Assembly (NCBI RefSeq): GCF_900104795.1
Contig: NZ_FNTG01000001.1
Coordinates: 3,224,001-3,288,000, forward strand
Reading direction: 5' to 3'
DNA length: 64,000 bases
From: Burkholderia sp. WP9
GTDB lineage: Bacteria > Pseudomonadota > Gammaproteobacteria > Burkholderiales > Burkholderiaceae
A program made the position numbers and the translations under genes. Within the stretch, counting starts at the first letter, position 1; each line of letters starts with the position of its first letter. Under the pieces are notes generated by a model, which did not search any database, was not told the DNA's origin, and saw nothing but the letters and a program-made list of their open reading frames with translations. Positions 1 to 8,634 of the stretch are shown piece by piece.

Positions 1-142
1 GCGGCGGCACCTGCGCGAACGCCGTGCTGGCGGCGAGCGTGGCCGGCAACACGATGCCGAGAGTCACGGCACGGCTAAGCGTAGGGGAAACGAAGGAAGC
101 AACAGAAGGGAACGACGTGCGGCCGGAGGTGGAGAAACGCAT
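1..142 (-). CDS. Exported protein, N-terminal fragment (gene runs off the left edge)
   Basis: Only the first 47 codons are inside the window. Reading leftward from an ATG at 142, the peptide opens with a polar stretch, then a hydrophobic core ending in Ala-Phe-Ala followed by Gln-Val-Pro-Pro. This is a clear Sec signal peptide with cleavage predicted before the Gln. The frame stays open to the window edge. From memory, related Burkholderia genomes carry a D-alanyl-D-alanine carboxypeptidase at about this place, but nothing visible here proves that. Only the exported nature of the product is supported. A perfect TATAAT lies about 220 bp upstream, so the 5' leader may be long. Confidence 0.6.
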   Translation of the reverse strand, partial: MRFSTSGRTSFPSVASFVSPTLSRAVTLGIVLPATLAASTAFAQVPP

Positions 143-458
143 AGGGTCGATTCGTGCAGAAAAGTACATCGCGCGCAGGGCGCATTGTTTGGAAGAGCCG
201 GTCGGCGGCGTCTGGCCGTAAAACGACACAGCGCCATTGGACTTCCGGCCACGCGATCGGTTCGCGCAGCACGCCCTGCATCCGGCACCGCTGCGGCGAA
301 AAGACGCTACGCGTCGCGCGAACTGCCGGATGGGCGGCGCTGCGCCCAAAAAAGAGTCGCCATTATACGCGTGCTCTCCCGGTAACTTTGCGCAAAGGCC
401 GGCGATTAATTTGCGTTTGCGCGTACCTGTACCCCGGAAAACACACGGCGCATGCCGA
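143..458. other. Intergenic region, no gene recognised
   Basis: About 315 bp between the leftmost exported-protein gene and the hydrolase gene. Apart from the TATAAT noted on the minus strand, I see no convincing ORF, RNA or repeat. Short open frames here have no recognisable product. Confidence 0.5.
362..367 (-). promoter_or_regulatory. Possible -10 element for the leftmost exported-protein gene
   Basis: A perfect TATAAT reads on the minus strand here, 220 bp upstream of the start at 142. No good -35 sits at 16-18 bp. If used, the transcript would have a 5' leader of about 210 nt. Confidence 0.3.
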
Positions 459-1103
459 TCACCGCCACGCGTCGACGATGATCCGCTTCAGAACGTGCAG
501 CTTGCGATGCAGAAAATGTTCCGCCCCCGGAATCACGACCACGGGCAGTTCCTGCGGACGCGCCCAGTCGTAAACGGATTGAATGGGAACCGTCTCGTCG
601 GTCTCGCCGTGAATCACGAGCGTGTTTTCCGGCACGGGCGCGACCTCCCAGCGGCTCGCCGCCGTGCCGACCAGCACCATTCGCTCGACCTCCTGACCTT
701 CTTCGCGCAGCTTCGCGGCCACGTGCGACAGCACGAAAGTGCCGAACGAAAAACCCGCGAGCACGAGCGGCAGATCGGCCTGACCCGGTTCGGCGCGCAT
801 GTGATCGAGCACGGCGCGCAAGTCGTCACGCTCGCCGATGCCCGCGTCATGCTCCCCTTGCGTTTCGCCGACGCCGCGAAAATTCGAGCGATAGGTCACG
901 TAGTTCAACTGCACGAGCGTGCGCGCGAGCGTTTGCGCGACCTTGTTGTCCATCGTGCCGCCGAACAGCGGATGCGGATGCGCGACCAGCGCGATGCCGC
1001 GCGGCGCGGCGCCGCTCTCGCGCGTTGCGTCGGGCAGATCCAGCGCGACCTCGATCTTGCCGACCGGGCCGTCGATCAGATACTTCTTCGTATGTGTGTT
1101 CAT
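459..1103 (-). CDS. Alpha/beta hydrolase (CocE/NonD-like small hydrolase)
   Basis: This is a 214-residue cytosolic alpha/beta hydrolase. The nucleophile elbow is Gly-Phe-Ser-Phe-Gly with Ser119. Likely acid and base are Asp169 (Gly-Glu-Thr-Asp) and His196 (Gly-Ala-Glu-His). The early His-Pro-His-Pro-Leu-Phe-Gly-Gly motif at 42-49 is typical of the small-hydrolase group that includes YcjY-like and poly-hydroxybutyrate-linked hydrolases. I chose the ATG at 1103, because the longer open frame runs through the upstream ferredoxin gene. It lies 8 bp after the ferredoxin stop, so the two are probably co-transcribed. The substrate is unknown. Confidence 0.85.
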   Translation of the reverse strand: MNTHTKKYLIDGPVGKIEVALDLPDATRESGAAPRGIALVAHPHPLFGGTMDNKVAQTLARTLVQLNYVTYRSNFRGVGETQGEHDAGIGERDDLRAVLDHMRAEPGQADLPLVLAGFSFGTFVLSHVAAKLREEGQEVERMVLVGTAASRWEVAPVPENTLVIHGETDETVPIQSVYDWARPQELPVVVIPGAEHFLHRKLHVLKRIIVDAWR

Positions 1104-1111
1104 GGCGAGGC

Positions 1112-1435
1112 TTATTGATCGATTTTCAGACGCTCGACAATCTTGCCGGTCACCAGATGCGAGTCGACGATTTCGTCGATGTCGCTCTCGTCGACATACG
1201 TGTACCAGACGCCTTCCGGATACACGACGAGCGTTGGGCCGAGCTCGCAGCGGTCGAGGCAACCGGCCTTGTTGATGCGTACCTGACCCGGACCTGCGAG
1301 ACCGAGTTTCTTCACGCGTTTTTTCGCATATTCCTGCATCTCCTGCGCGTTGCAGTTCGCGCAGCTCGGGCGCTCCGCGCCGGGCTCGCGCTGATTGAGA
1401 CAGAAGAAGACGTGGTACTTGTAGAAGGAGTCCAT
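1112..1435 (-). CDS. Thioredoxin-like (2Fe-2S) ferredoxin
   Basis: This 107-residue protein belongs to the thioredoxin-like [2Fe-2S] ferredoxin family (related to the NuoE fold and Clostridium/Azotobacter 2Fe-2S proteins). Cysteines at 12, 25, 59 and 63 match the family pattern of two early and two late ligands (Gly-Cys-Leu-Asp-Arg-Cys). Cys28 is an additional cysteine. The C-terminal Val-Tyr-Pro-Glu-Gly-Val-Trp-Tyr segment is also typical. It is the first gene of a two-gene unit with the alpha/beta hydrolase. It is probably a small cytosolic electron carrier, but the redox partner cannot be read from the sequence. Confidence 0.88.
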   Translation of the reverse strand: MDSFYKYHVFFCLNQREPGAERPSCANCNAQEMQEYAKKRVKKLGLAGPGQVRINKAGCLDRCELGPTLVVYPEGVWYTYVDESDIDEIVDSHLVTGKIVERLKIDQ

Positions 1436-1559
1436 GATGTCCGGGGCGAAACTGCCAGGGTGGGAATGGCGCTGAATGCACGACGGCGCGCCTGTTGTGC
1501 GAACGATTATAACGAGCGGGACCGGAGGCCGCCGATGCCGGCTGCGCTTCGCTCGGGCT

Positions 1560-2717
1560 TTATGCGTGCTTCACGCGCCGTCTGAGCCACGCCTGCTCGA
1601 CCACATACGCCAGCCACACCAGCGCCGCGTACGGCCAGATCCATGCGAGCCAGTGCGCCAGACCGTTGAAGTGCAGATAGCGCCCTTGCCGCCAGTCGGC
1701 GAGCACGGCATCGAAATAAGGATTCACGGGCAACAGATTGACGAACACCAGCGCGACCGTCAGCGCGACACCTGCCAGCATCGCGCGGGACCGGCGCCGC
1801 AGTCGCAGCGCGCACAGTGCGGCCGCGGTGCCGCACACGAGCCCCGCGAGCGCGCCGGGCGTGGCCCAGTCGAACGCGAGACCGGACTGCGACTGCAAAA
1901 ACGTCGCGCCGACCTTCACGCACAAGGTCATGAAAATGAACAGGAGCAACAAACGCACGCGCGGCGCATGCCGACGCACCGGCAACGACGCCAGCGCGAG
2001 CGCCGCGAACAGGTTGAGCGTGGTGATCACCGCTTCCCACACGTCGTCGGGCATCCAGGCGGCGACGACGGCCGGCCAGGCGCCAACGTGCCAGCCCGGC
2101 GGCGTCCACGCGAGCAACGCATCCTGGGTGGTCGAATCGAAACGCAGCCAGAGCGCGCGCGGCCAGTTGCCGAGACCGAACAGGCGTGGCGCCGGGTACA
2201 TCGTCGCGAACGGCCACGCCGCGACCAGACACGCGAGCGCGGCTCGATCGCGCTCGAACCACACGAGCCGCAAGCGCCGCAGCAAACCGCGGTCGAGCAG
2301 CGCGCCCGTGGCCGGCGACATGATGGCCGCGCCGAGCAGCGCGCCGAGCGCATTGGCGGCGAGATCGAGGTTGGAAGCGACACGCGTCGGCAGATAGGTT
2401 TGCACGGCTTCCATCGCGCCCGAGAGCAGGCCGCCGAGCACGAAGGCGAGCGCGACTGCCAGCGTGCCGCGCCAGCGCGGATAGAGCGCAAGCACCACCA
2501 GCGCGCCGAACGGCATATAGCCGAGCACGTTGGTGACGACGTCGAACGCCGTCAGGTACTGCGGCATGGGATCGGACAGGAAAGCAAACGGACCGAGGCC
2601 GAGCGAACGCCAGCCCGAAAACGGATACCACGAACCGTAGACGATCAACGCGGCATACAGCACCAGCGCTTGCCGGGCGAGCGCCGACGGACGGCGCAGC
2701 CAGGGTCGTTCGCTCAT
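1560..2717 (-). CDS. VanZ-family membrane protein
   Basis: This 385-residue polytopic membrane protein carries a VanZ-like domain in its first 130 residues. The conserved Glu-x-x-Gln-x-x-x-Pro-x-Arg...Asp...Asn-x-x-Gly signature is readable as Met-Glu-Ala-Val-Gln-Thr-Tyr-Leu-Pro-Thr-Arg followed by Asn-Leu-Asp-Leu-Ala-Ala-Asn. The second half has about five more hydrophobic segments, so it is much longer than classical VanZ (about 160 residues). I chose the ATG at 2717 because earlier starts run into the upstream lipoprotein gene. It sits last in the MCE transporter cluster, 31 bp after the lipoprotein stop. Its function is unknown; VanZ proteins are known for low-level teicoplanin resistance and envelope effects. 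Confidence 0.8.
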   Translation of the reverse strand: MSERPWLRRPSALARQALVLYAALIVYGSWYPFSGWRSLGLGPFAFLSDPMPQYLTAFDVVTNVLGYMPFGALVVLALYPRWRGTLAVALAFVLGGLLSGAMEAVQTYLPTRVASNLDLAANALGALLGAAIMSPATGALLDRGLLRRLRLVWFERDRAALACLVAAWPFATMYPAPRLFGLGNWPRALWLRFDSTTQDALLAWTPPGWHVGAWPAVVAAWMPDDVWEAVITTLNLFAALALASLPVRRHAPRVRLLLLFIFMTLCVKVGATFLQSQSGLAFDWATPGALAGLVCGTAAALCALRLRRRSRAMLAGVALTVALVFVNLLPVNPYFDAVLADWRQGRYLHFNGLAHWLAWIWPYAALVWLAYVVEQAWLRRRVKHA

Positions 2718-2748
2718 GCAGCGCTCCGTTGCGTGCGCTGCGAGCCGG

Positions 2749-3375
2749 TCATTGCGCGGCGACCAGCGCCTGCACGCCGAGCCACGCGCCAATCTGCGCG
2801 ACCAGATCGTCGCTGGCGGTAGCGAGCGCCTGCGCACCGCCGGCAGCGTCCGCCGACCTGGACGGCGCGCGCGCGATAAAGGTGCGCTGACCGATCACCT
2901 TGCCGCTCTGAATCAGCGTGGCGCGCGCGGTAACCGCGGCGTGACTTTCGGACTGGCTGTCGAAAACCTGTTCGAACTCGCTCAGATCGACCTTCAACAC
3001 CGGCGCGGACACGCCGTCGGCGCCCGTCAGCACGGTGCCGCGCGAGCTGAGCGCGCCACGCAGACGCTGCGTCAGCAACTGCGAAGGCATCATGGTCCAG
3101 TGGCTGTTCGCGTAAGCAGCGGTCTGCTGTGCGTCGGCGAAGCTAAGACGGTAAACCAGCTTGTCCGATTCGAGCACGTCCGGTGCGCTGACGTCGAGCA
3201 CCTTCACAGCCGGTGACGTACCCGCGGACGCCGCCGGAGCCGGCGGCCCGAAGTCGTAGCGAATGTCCGAGAGCGCCGCGGGGTTACCGGCGCAGCCCGC
3301 GGCCAGCACGCCGAATGCGAGCAACACCGCTAGCGCGGCGCTCGAGGAGAACAATCGGTGAATCGAGCGTGACAT
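2749..3375 (-). CDS. ABC-type transport auxiliary lipoprotein (PqiC/DUF330-like)
   Basis: This 208-residue lipoprotein has a signal peptide ending in Val-Leu-Ala-Ala-Gly-Cys, with lipidated Cys28. The mature protein resembles the PqiC/YmbA-type auxiliary lipoproteins that accompany MCE transporters: a Tyr-Asp-Phe-Gly-Pro start, then a long beta-rich domain with Leu-Val-Tyr-Arg and a central Ser-Gln-Leu-Leu-Thr-Gln-Arg-Leu segment. It is probably anchored in the outer membrane and acts as the outer component of the MCE phospholipid transporter encoded just upstream (30-bp gap). Assignment rests on the lipobox, length and gene context. Confidence 0.82.
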   Translation of the reverse strand: MSRSIHRLFSSSAALAVLLAFGVLAAGCAGNPAALSDIRYDFGPPAPAASAGTSPAVKVLDVSAPDVLESDKLVYRLSFADAQQTAAYANSHWTMMPSQLLTQRLRGALSSRGTVLTGADGVSAPVLKVDLSEFEQVFDSQSESHAAVTARATLIQSGKVIGQRTFIARAPSRSADAAGGAQALATASDDLVAQIGAWLGVQALVAAQ

Positions 3376-3405
3376 GACAATCTTCCTTTCTTCAAACCTT
3401 CAAAA

Positions 3406-4368
3406 TCATTTGGCGGCGCGGGCGGCAGGCCACTGGAATCCTGCTTCGCCAGGGCCAGGCGCCACACCCGGCGCGCCGAACAGCACGCTGCGCGGATTGG
3501 TGCTGAACGTATCGGCTGCGCGATCCACCGAGCGGGCGGCGGAGCGCACGTCTTCAGCGAGCGAATTGACGCGCGGCAAGGTGTCGTAGCCGACCCGCGC
3601 CGACAGTTCCTGCAACGAGCCGTTCATCGACGTCAGCGCATCACCCGCCTGTTGCGCGGCCGTGCCGACCTTGTTCAGGTTGGTCTCGAACGGACCGTTC
3701 GGGCGGTTCAGCCCGGTGATCAACTGATTGGTCGACGCCAGCGTGCGGTCCAACTGATCCAGCGTGCCGGGCAACTTGCCGGCGGCCGGCGCGATCTGCT
3801 GGGTCAGCGTGGCGACGCCGTCCGCAGCCTTCTGAAGGCTCGCCGCCGTGCCTTGCAACTGCGCGGCCATTTCCGGCGACAACAGATTGTCGACGTCGTT
3901 TGCGACTTTTTCGAGTTTACGCAGCAGCACGTCGCCGCGTTGCTGCAGTTGATCGAGCAAGCCGGGGCGCATGGGCAACTGCGCGACCTGTTTGGCCGAC
4001 GACGGCAGTGGCGTCGGATCGCGCCCGTTGTCATCCAGCTGGATGAAGGCGATACCGGTCACGCCCTGGAAACCCAGGCTGCCGAATGTCGAATGCGTAA
4101 TCGGCGCGTGCGTGTCCACGAGAATACGGATCAGAATCTGCCCGGGATGATCCGGATCGAATTTGATCGACTGCACCTTGCCGACGTCGAGCCCCCGGTA
4201 GCGCACCGCAGCGTCGGTAAACAGGCCCGTGACGTTGGTGCGCGCAATCAGATCGTACGGCACCCGCACGGAACGGTCGACGTTGAACAAAAAAGCCGCC
4301 ACCGCGACTGCCGCCAGCAAAACGATCGTGAAGAGCCCGGCCCAGAAGGCATGTGATTTGTTTTCCAT
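3406..4368 (-). CDS. MlaD/MCE-domain periplasmic lipid-binding protein
   Basis: This 320-residue protein starts with an N-terminal membrane anchor (about residues 9-28). A single MCE domain follows at about 38-117, including the Tyr-Arg-Gly-Leu-x-Val-Gly-x-Val motif and the Gly-Phe-Gln-Gly-Val-Thr-Gly turn. A long, mostly helical region follows (130-290). It is a periplasmic substrate-binding subunit of an Mla-type ABC transporter that moves phospholipids between the membranes. It lies 16 bp after the ATPase gene in the order permease-ATPase-MCE-lipoprotein. The helical tail is longer than in E. coli MlaD and resembles PqiB/YebT or organic-solvent Ttg2C homologues. Confidence 0.93.
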   Translation of the reverse strand: MENKSHAFWAGLFTIVLLAAVAVAAFLFNVDRSVRVPYDLIARTNVTGLFTDAAVRYRGLDVGKVQSIKFDPDHPGQILIRILVDTHAPITHSTFGSLGFQGVTGIAFIQLDDNGRDPTPLPSSAKQVAQLPMRPGLLDQLQQRGDVLLRKLEKVANDVDNLLSPEMAAQLQGTAASLQKAADGVATLTQQIAPAAGKLPGTLDQLDRTLASTNQLITGLNRPNGPFETNLNKVGTAAQQAGDALTSMNGSLQELSARVGYDTLPRVNSLAEDVRSAARSVDRAADTFSTNPRSVLFGAPGVAPGPGEAGFQWPAARAAK

Positions 4369-4384
4369 TGTCAGGTTCCCTGGT

Positions 4385-5263
4385 TCACAGCGGCAATTCG
4401 GACGACGCCGGCTCGAGCGCGGCGCGCGGCAGCTTCGCGCGGCGCTCCGGCGGCAACGCCTGCAATGCGCGCCGCCCGCGCAAGCCGAGGAAATACTCGC
4501 GGATAAAAGGATGATCGACCGCCGCCGCCTCTTCGACCGGCGCGGCGACCAGCACCTTGCGATCCGCCAGCACGGCGACGCGGGTGGACAGCGCGATCAT
4601 CGTGTCGAGATCGTGCGTGACCATCACCACCGTCAGGCCGAGCGCGCGGTGCAGCGCGGAGATCAGTTCGACGAATTCATCGGACGCCTGCGGATCGAGT
4701 CCGGCCGTCGGCTCGTCGAGAAACAGCAGTTCGGGTTCGAGCGCGATAGCCCGGGCAATGCCCACGCGTTTGATCATGCCGCCCGACAGCGCCGACGGCA
4801 TTTTCGACGCATGCTTGCACGGCAGGCCGACCATCTCGAGCTTGAGCATCACGATGTCGCGCAACAGATCTTCGGGCACCTGGCCGAGTTCGCGCACCGG
4901 CTGCGCGATGTTGTCGAACACCGAGAGCGACGAGAACAGCGCGCCGCGCTGAAACAGCATGCCCGAGCGGCTGCGCATGAGCAGCGCGGTTTCCGGCGAA
5001 ATGGTCGCGAGATTCTCGCCGAACAGCTTGATGGTGCCGGACGACGGACGCTCGAGACCGAGAATCTGCCGCACCAGCGTGGTCTTGCCGGAACCCGAGC
5101 CGCCGACGATCGCCATGATCTCGCCGCGCCGCACGTCCAGATTCAGATGCTGGTGCACGATGTTGCGGCCGTAGCGCTTGGTCACGTCGATCACTTCGAT
5201 CACCGGCTCGGCGATCGAGGGGACGGGTTGGCCACGCACGGCCTGAGTGAGTGGCGCGATCAT
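4385..5263 (-). CDS. ABC transporter ATPase, MlaF family
   Basis: This 292-residue cytoplasmic ATPase has Walker A Gly-Gly-Ser-Gly-Ser-Gly-Lys-Thr at 54-61. The signature Leu-Ser-Gly-Gly-Met is at 159-163, in the form seen in the MlaF/Ttg2A group. Walker B Leu-Leu-Phe-Leu-Asp-Glu-Pro-Thr is at 179-186 and a Thr-His-Asp H-loop follows. It powers the MCE lipid transporter. The ATG at 5263 overlaps the permease stop as ATGA, indicating translational coupling. A C-terminal extension of about 40 residues rich in Arg and Ala lies beyond the canonical domain. Confidence 0.93.
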   Translation of the reverse strand: MIAPLTQAVRGQPVPSIAEPVIEVIDVTKRYGRNIVHQHLNLDVRRGEIMAIVGGSGSGKTTLVRQILGLERPSSGTIKLFGENLATISPETALLMRSRSGMLFQRGALFSSLSVFDNIAQPVRELGQVPEDLLRDIVMLKLEMVGLPCKHASKMPSALSGGMIKRVGIARAIALEPELLFLDEPTAGLDPQASDEFVELISALHRALGLTVVMVTHDLDTMIALSTRVAVLADRKVLVAAPVEEAAAVDHPFIREYFLGLRGRRALQALPPERRAKLPRAALEPASSELPL

Positions 5264-6393
5264 CCGAGCCCCACGTTCTGGAAGAGGATCGCGAACACGG
5301 CGTCCGCGAGAATCACGATCGTGATCGAGGTCACCACCGAGGTCGTCGTGCCTTCGCCGAGACTTTGCGAATTGGCCTTGATACGGAAACCGAAGTGACA
5401 ACCGACGATCGCGATCAGCATACCGAACACCACGCCCTTGCCGAGCCCGATCCACAGATTCGCAACCGGCACGACGCCCGGCAACGCCCGCGCGAAGTAG
5501 CTCATGTCGATGCCGAGCACGATCTTGGCGGCCAGTGCGCCGCCGGTCAGCGCAATGATGTTGGTCCACATGACGAGCAGCGGCATGGCCACGCCGAGCG
5601 CGAGCACGCGCGGCAGGATAAGCCGCAGGCCGTGCGGAATGCCCATCACGCGCATGGCGTCGAGTTCCTCGGTCACGCGCATCACGCCGATCTGCGCGGT
5701 GATGGCCGAGCCCGAGCGGCCCGCCACCAGAATCGCCGAGAGCACCGGTCCGAGTTCGCGAATCACCGAGAGGCCGAGAATATTGACGATGTACTGGTTT
5801 GCGCCAAAAAGCCGCAGTTGCTGCGCCGACAGATAGCTCAGCACGATGCCGATCAGGAACGCGACCAGCGCCGTGATCGGCAAGGCCTTGGTGCCGGCGT
5901 TATAGATATTCGCGGAGATCTCGGTCCACGGCGTGATTTTCGGCTTGCGCACGATCTCTATCAGATCGAGCACGACGCGCCCGAGCATGGCCACGCCGCC
6001 ATACAGATGCTCGAAGAACGAGAAGATCGCGAGTCCCAGCCGCGTGAACGGATCGAGTTTGATTACCGGCTCGGCTGTCTCGCGCACGGTGTCGAGCAGC
6101 GCGATGCGCTCGAAAATGTCGCGCTGCGTGTCGGTGAGCGTGGTATCCGCCGGCATCTTGTGCCCCCACACGCGCCACAGCGCCTGGCCGCCGACGTGGT
6201 CCATCCGGTCGATGCGCGACAGGTCCCACTGGCCGATACCTTCGGTGCCGACCAGTGAACGCAGTAGCGGAATCACGTGCCCGGTGGCCCGGTCGCGGGC
6301 GAGCGCGAGCGCCGTCCACTGGCCCGAGAGCCGGACGATCTTGCCTTGGCTGCCTGCCGCGACTTCGAGGCCGGGCGGAGTGTCGTAGTTCAA
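5260..6393 (-). CDS. MlaE-family ABC permease with N-terminal STAS-like domain
   Basis: This 377-residue protein is the inner-membrane permease of the MCE transporter. Residues 1-110 look like a STAS-type soluble domain. Residues about 130-377 are the MlaE/YrbE domain, with the conserved stretch around Leu-Ser-Val-Ile-Arg-Glu-Leu-Gly-Pro-Val-Leu and Ala-Gly-Arg-Ser-Gly-Ser-Ala. In E. coli the STAS protein MlaB is a separate subunit that binds the ATPase; here it appears fused to the permease. It is the first gene of the cluster, divergent from birA (105 bp apart), and couples to the ATPase gene by a 4-bp overlap. Confidence 0.92.
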   Translation of the reverse strand: MNYDTPPGLEVAAGSQGKIVRLSGQWTALALARDRATGHVIPLLRSLVGTEGIGQWDLSRIDRMDHVGGQALWRVWGHKMPADTTLTDTQRDIFERIALLDTVRETAEPVIKLDPFTRLGLAIFSFFEHLYGGVAMLGRVVLDLIEIVRKPKITPWTEISANIYNAGTKALPITALVAFLIGIVLSYLSAQQLRLFGANQYIVNILGLSVIRELGPVLSAILVAGRSGSAITAQIGVMRVTEELDAMRVMGIPHGLRLILPRVLALGVAMPLLVMWTNIIALTGGALAAKIVLGIDMSYFARALPGVVPVANLWIGLGKGVVFGMLIAIVGCHFGFRIKANSQSLGEGTTTSVVTSITIVILADAVFAILFQNVGLG

Positions 6394-6485
6394 GGATCGC
6401 TGAATCTGGTTATCGGTTTAGGGGCCATTGTAACGAAGGCGCGGCAGAAGGACCGTCCACGTGGGCTGAGCGCGTTCGCTGTCGC

Positions 6486-6491
6486 TACAAT
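6486..6491 (+). promoter_or_regulatory. Likely -10 element of birA
   Basis: TACAAT lies 7 bp upstream of the birA ATG. No convincing -35 is visible. If it is the promoter, the mRNA would be nearly leaderless. Confidence 0.35.
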
Positions 6492-6498
6492 ATGAGTC

Positions 6499-7416
6499 AT
6501 GAACGCTTCCAAGACTCCCCCGCAGGCCGCCGCCGCAGCCGCGCACCCAACCGATTGGCGCATCGACCGCGAGCGCGCCGTCGCCCTGTTCGGCCCGCAG
6601 GCGAACGATTGGCCGATCGAGATCGTCGAGGAAACCGGCTCGACCAACGCCGATTTGATGGCCCGCGTCAAAGCGTTGCCGCGCAAGGCCGGCGCATTGC
6701 CGCGGCCGATCGTGCGGGTCGCGTATCTGCAGACGGCCGGGCGTGGCCGCCGCGGCCGTCCGTGGTACGCGGAGCCGGGCAATGCGCTGCTATTTTCGGT
6801 GGCCTGCGTGCTGCCGCGCCCGCTCGAAGGACTCGCGGGCCTGAGTCTCGCCGTGGGCGTGGCGCTGGTCGACGGGCTGCGCTCGCTGCCGGTCGCGGGT
6901 CCCGGCCAGATCGCGCTGAAGTGGCCGAACGACGTCCTGCTCGAAGGCGACAAGCTGGCCGGCATCCTGATCGAAACCGCGTGGAGCACGGATAAAGCCA
7001 GCGCGGTGGTGATCGGCATCGGCACCAACGTGAAGGGCGCGGACGAACTCGCCGCCAAAGTCGGTGCGCTGAACGCCAGTGCGCCGCCGCAGGCGCGCGG
7101 CACCGTTCCGACCGCATTGCAGCGCGCGCTCCCCAACGCCAACCTCACCGATACGCTCGCCGCCGAACTGAATGCACTCGAACCGGCTTTGCAGCGCTTC
7201 GGCGCTGAAGGCTTCGCGCCGTTCCAGGCGCGTTGGAACGCGGTGCACGCTTACGCAGGCCGCGAAGTCGTGTTGCTGGAACAAGGCGAGGAACAGATGC
7301 GCGGCGTGGCGGCGGGCGTCGACGAGCGCGGTCAGTTGCTGCTCGATACCGCGACCGGCCGCCAGATCGTCGCGACGGGCGACATCTCGCTGCGTCTGGC
7401 CGACGGTGCTGCATGA
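6499..7416 (+). CDS. birA: Biotin--[acetyl-CoA-carboxylase] ligase
   Basis: This 305-residue enzyme activates biotin to biotinyl-AMP and attaches it to carboxylase carrier proteins. The biotin-loop motif Gly-Arg-Gly-Arg-Arg-Gly-Arg-Pro-Trp and the following Leu-Lys-Trp-Pro-Asn-Asp-Val are intact, and a small SH3-like C-terminal domain is present. The N-terminus goes straight into the ligase fold (Glu-Thr-Gly-Ser-Thr-Asn). The DNA-binding winged helix of E. coli BirA is therefore absent, and this one should not repress the biotin operon at 42.7 kb. Its stop overlaps the coaX start as ATGA. Confidence 0.95.
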   Translation: MNASKTPPQAAAAAAHPTDWRIDRERAVALFGPQANDWPIEIVEETGSTNADLMARVKALPRKAGALPRPIVRVAYLQTAGRGRRGRPWYAEPGNALLFSVACVLPRPLEGLAGLSLAVGVALVDGLRSLPVAGPGQIALKWPNDVLLEGDKLAGILIETAWSTDKASAVVIGIGTNVKGADELAAKVGALNASAPPQARGTVPTALQRALPNANLTDTLAAELNALEPALQRFGAEGFAPFQARWNAVHAYAGREVVLLEQGEEQMRGVAAGVDERGQLLLDTATGRQIVATGDISLRLADGAA

Positions 7417-8213
7417 CGAGCGGCAAGCCTGATCTGTTGATCGACGCGGGCAATAGCCGCATCAAGTGGGCGCTGGTGCAGACGGGCGGTTCGCAGATTG
7501 CGGGCGGCGCGCTGGGGCACGGCGGCGAGGATCAGCCGGACTGGTCGAACTTGCCCACGCCCGGCGGCGCATGGTTGTCGAATGTGGCGGGTGAAAGTGT
7601 CGCGCAGCGGATTGCCGCATTGCTCGACGCGCACTGGCCACACCTGCCGCTCACCACGATCCGCGCGTGCCCAGAGCAATGCGGCGTGACCAACAGCTAC
7701 ACCGCGCCGCATACGCTCGGCAGCGACCGCTGGGCCGGCATGATCGGCGCGCACGCGGCGTTTCCCGGTGAACATCTCCTGATCGCGACGTTCGGCACGG
7801 CCACTACGCTCGAGGCATTGCGTGCGGACGGCTGCTTTGTCGGCGGTCTGATCGCGCCAGGCTGGACTTTGATGATGCGCTCGCTCGGCGAGCACACGGC
7901 GCAACTGCCGACGCTCGACGCCAATGCGGCCCGCGGCCTGCTCGACGGCAGTTCGGCCGACGCCGCACGCCGTGGTCCGTTCTTCGCAACCGACACGCCG
8001 CGCTCGTTGTCCGCCGGCTGCACGTTGGCGCAAGCGGGGTTGATCGAGCGGATGTGGCGTGATCTGCAGGAAGAGTGGCGGGTGCCGGTACGGCTCGTAG
8101 TCAGCGGCGGCGCTGTGGACGAAGTGGCGAGTGCACTGAAAGTGCCGCATACTCGCCACGATTCGCTCGTGCTGTCCGGTCTTGCGCTGATCGCCGCCGA
8201 GCGCGCAGCTTAA
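7413..8213 (+). CDS. coaX: Type III pantothenate kinase
   Basis: This 266-residue cytosolic kinase catalyses the first step of coenzyme A synthesis (pantothenate to 4'-phosphopantothenate). The family motifs are visible: Asp-Ala-Gly-Asn-Ser-Arg-Ile-Lys-Trp near the N-terminus, Gly-Ser-Asp-Arg-Trp-Ala-Gly in the middle, and Phe-Gly-Thr-Ala-Thr-Thr before the Gly-Gly-Leu-Ile-Ala-Pro-Gly loop. The ATG at 7413 overlaps the birA stop by four bases, so the two are coupled. birA-coaX adjacency is common in beta-proteobacteria (in Bordetella this gene is called baf). Confidence 0.95.
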   Translation: MTSGKPDLLIDAGNSRIKWALVQTGGSQIAGGALGHGGEDQPDWSNLPTPGGAWLSNVAGESVAQRIAALLDAHWPHLPLTTIRACPEQCGVTNSYTAPHTLGSDRWAGMIGAHAAFPGEHLLIATFGTATTLEALRADGCFVGGLIAPGWTLMMRSLGEHTAQLPTLDANAARGLLDGSSADAARRGPFFATDTPRSLSAGCTLAQAGLIERMWRDLQEEWRVPVRLVVSGGAVDEVASALKVPHTRHDSLVLSGLALIAAERAA

Positions 8214-8287
8214 CGCGCGGCCTGATCGCGGCGATATGGATAACCGCGTATAACGGCGGCTCAACTTCTGGACGGGGAAAACCAACA

Positions 8288-8527
8288 ATGCTGCGCTGGC
8301 TGATCGCCATATTGTTTCTTGCCAACATGCTGGCATTCGTCGCGGTGCGCGGCGTATTCGGCCCGACGCCCACAGCCGGCGGACGCGAGCCCAACCATCT
8401 GAACCGCCAGGTTCATCCGGAATGGTTGAAGGTGAAGCCGGTCACGGCAGCCGAGGCCGCCGATCAGGCAGTGGTGGGCGGACCGGCACCGGCGGCGCCG
8501 ATCGCGGCCTCCGCGCTGTCGCAGTAA
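8288..8527 (+). CDS. Small single-pass membrane protein downstream of coaX
   Basis: This 79-residue protein starts at an ATG preceded by a GGGGAA ribosome site. One hydrophobic segment spans about residues 4-22 (Leu-Ile-Ala-Ile-Leu-Phe-Leu-Ala-Asn). A short polar domain and an Ala/Pro-rich tail follow. I recognise no catalytic domain. Its place 74 bp after coaX on the same strand suggests the end of the birA-coaX operon. It could be a remnant or short form of the SPOR-type proteins sometimes found here, but no SPOR domain is visible. Confidence 0.6.
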   Translation: MLRWLIAILFLANMLAFVAVRGVFGPTPTAGGREPNHLNRQVHPEWLKVKPVTAAEAADQAVVGGPAPAAPIAASALSQ

Positions 8528-8634
8528 CGCGGGCAGTTACGCGTCCGGCCGTCAAGATTCGAAACGCAAGGAGCCGGTTCGACACGGCAACTTTACCGCG
8601 GCACCATTAAGCGCCATTGAGCGCCACTCAGCCA

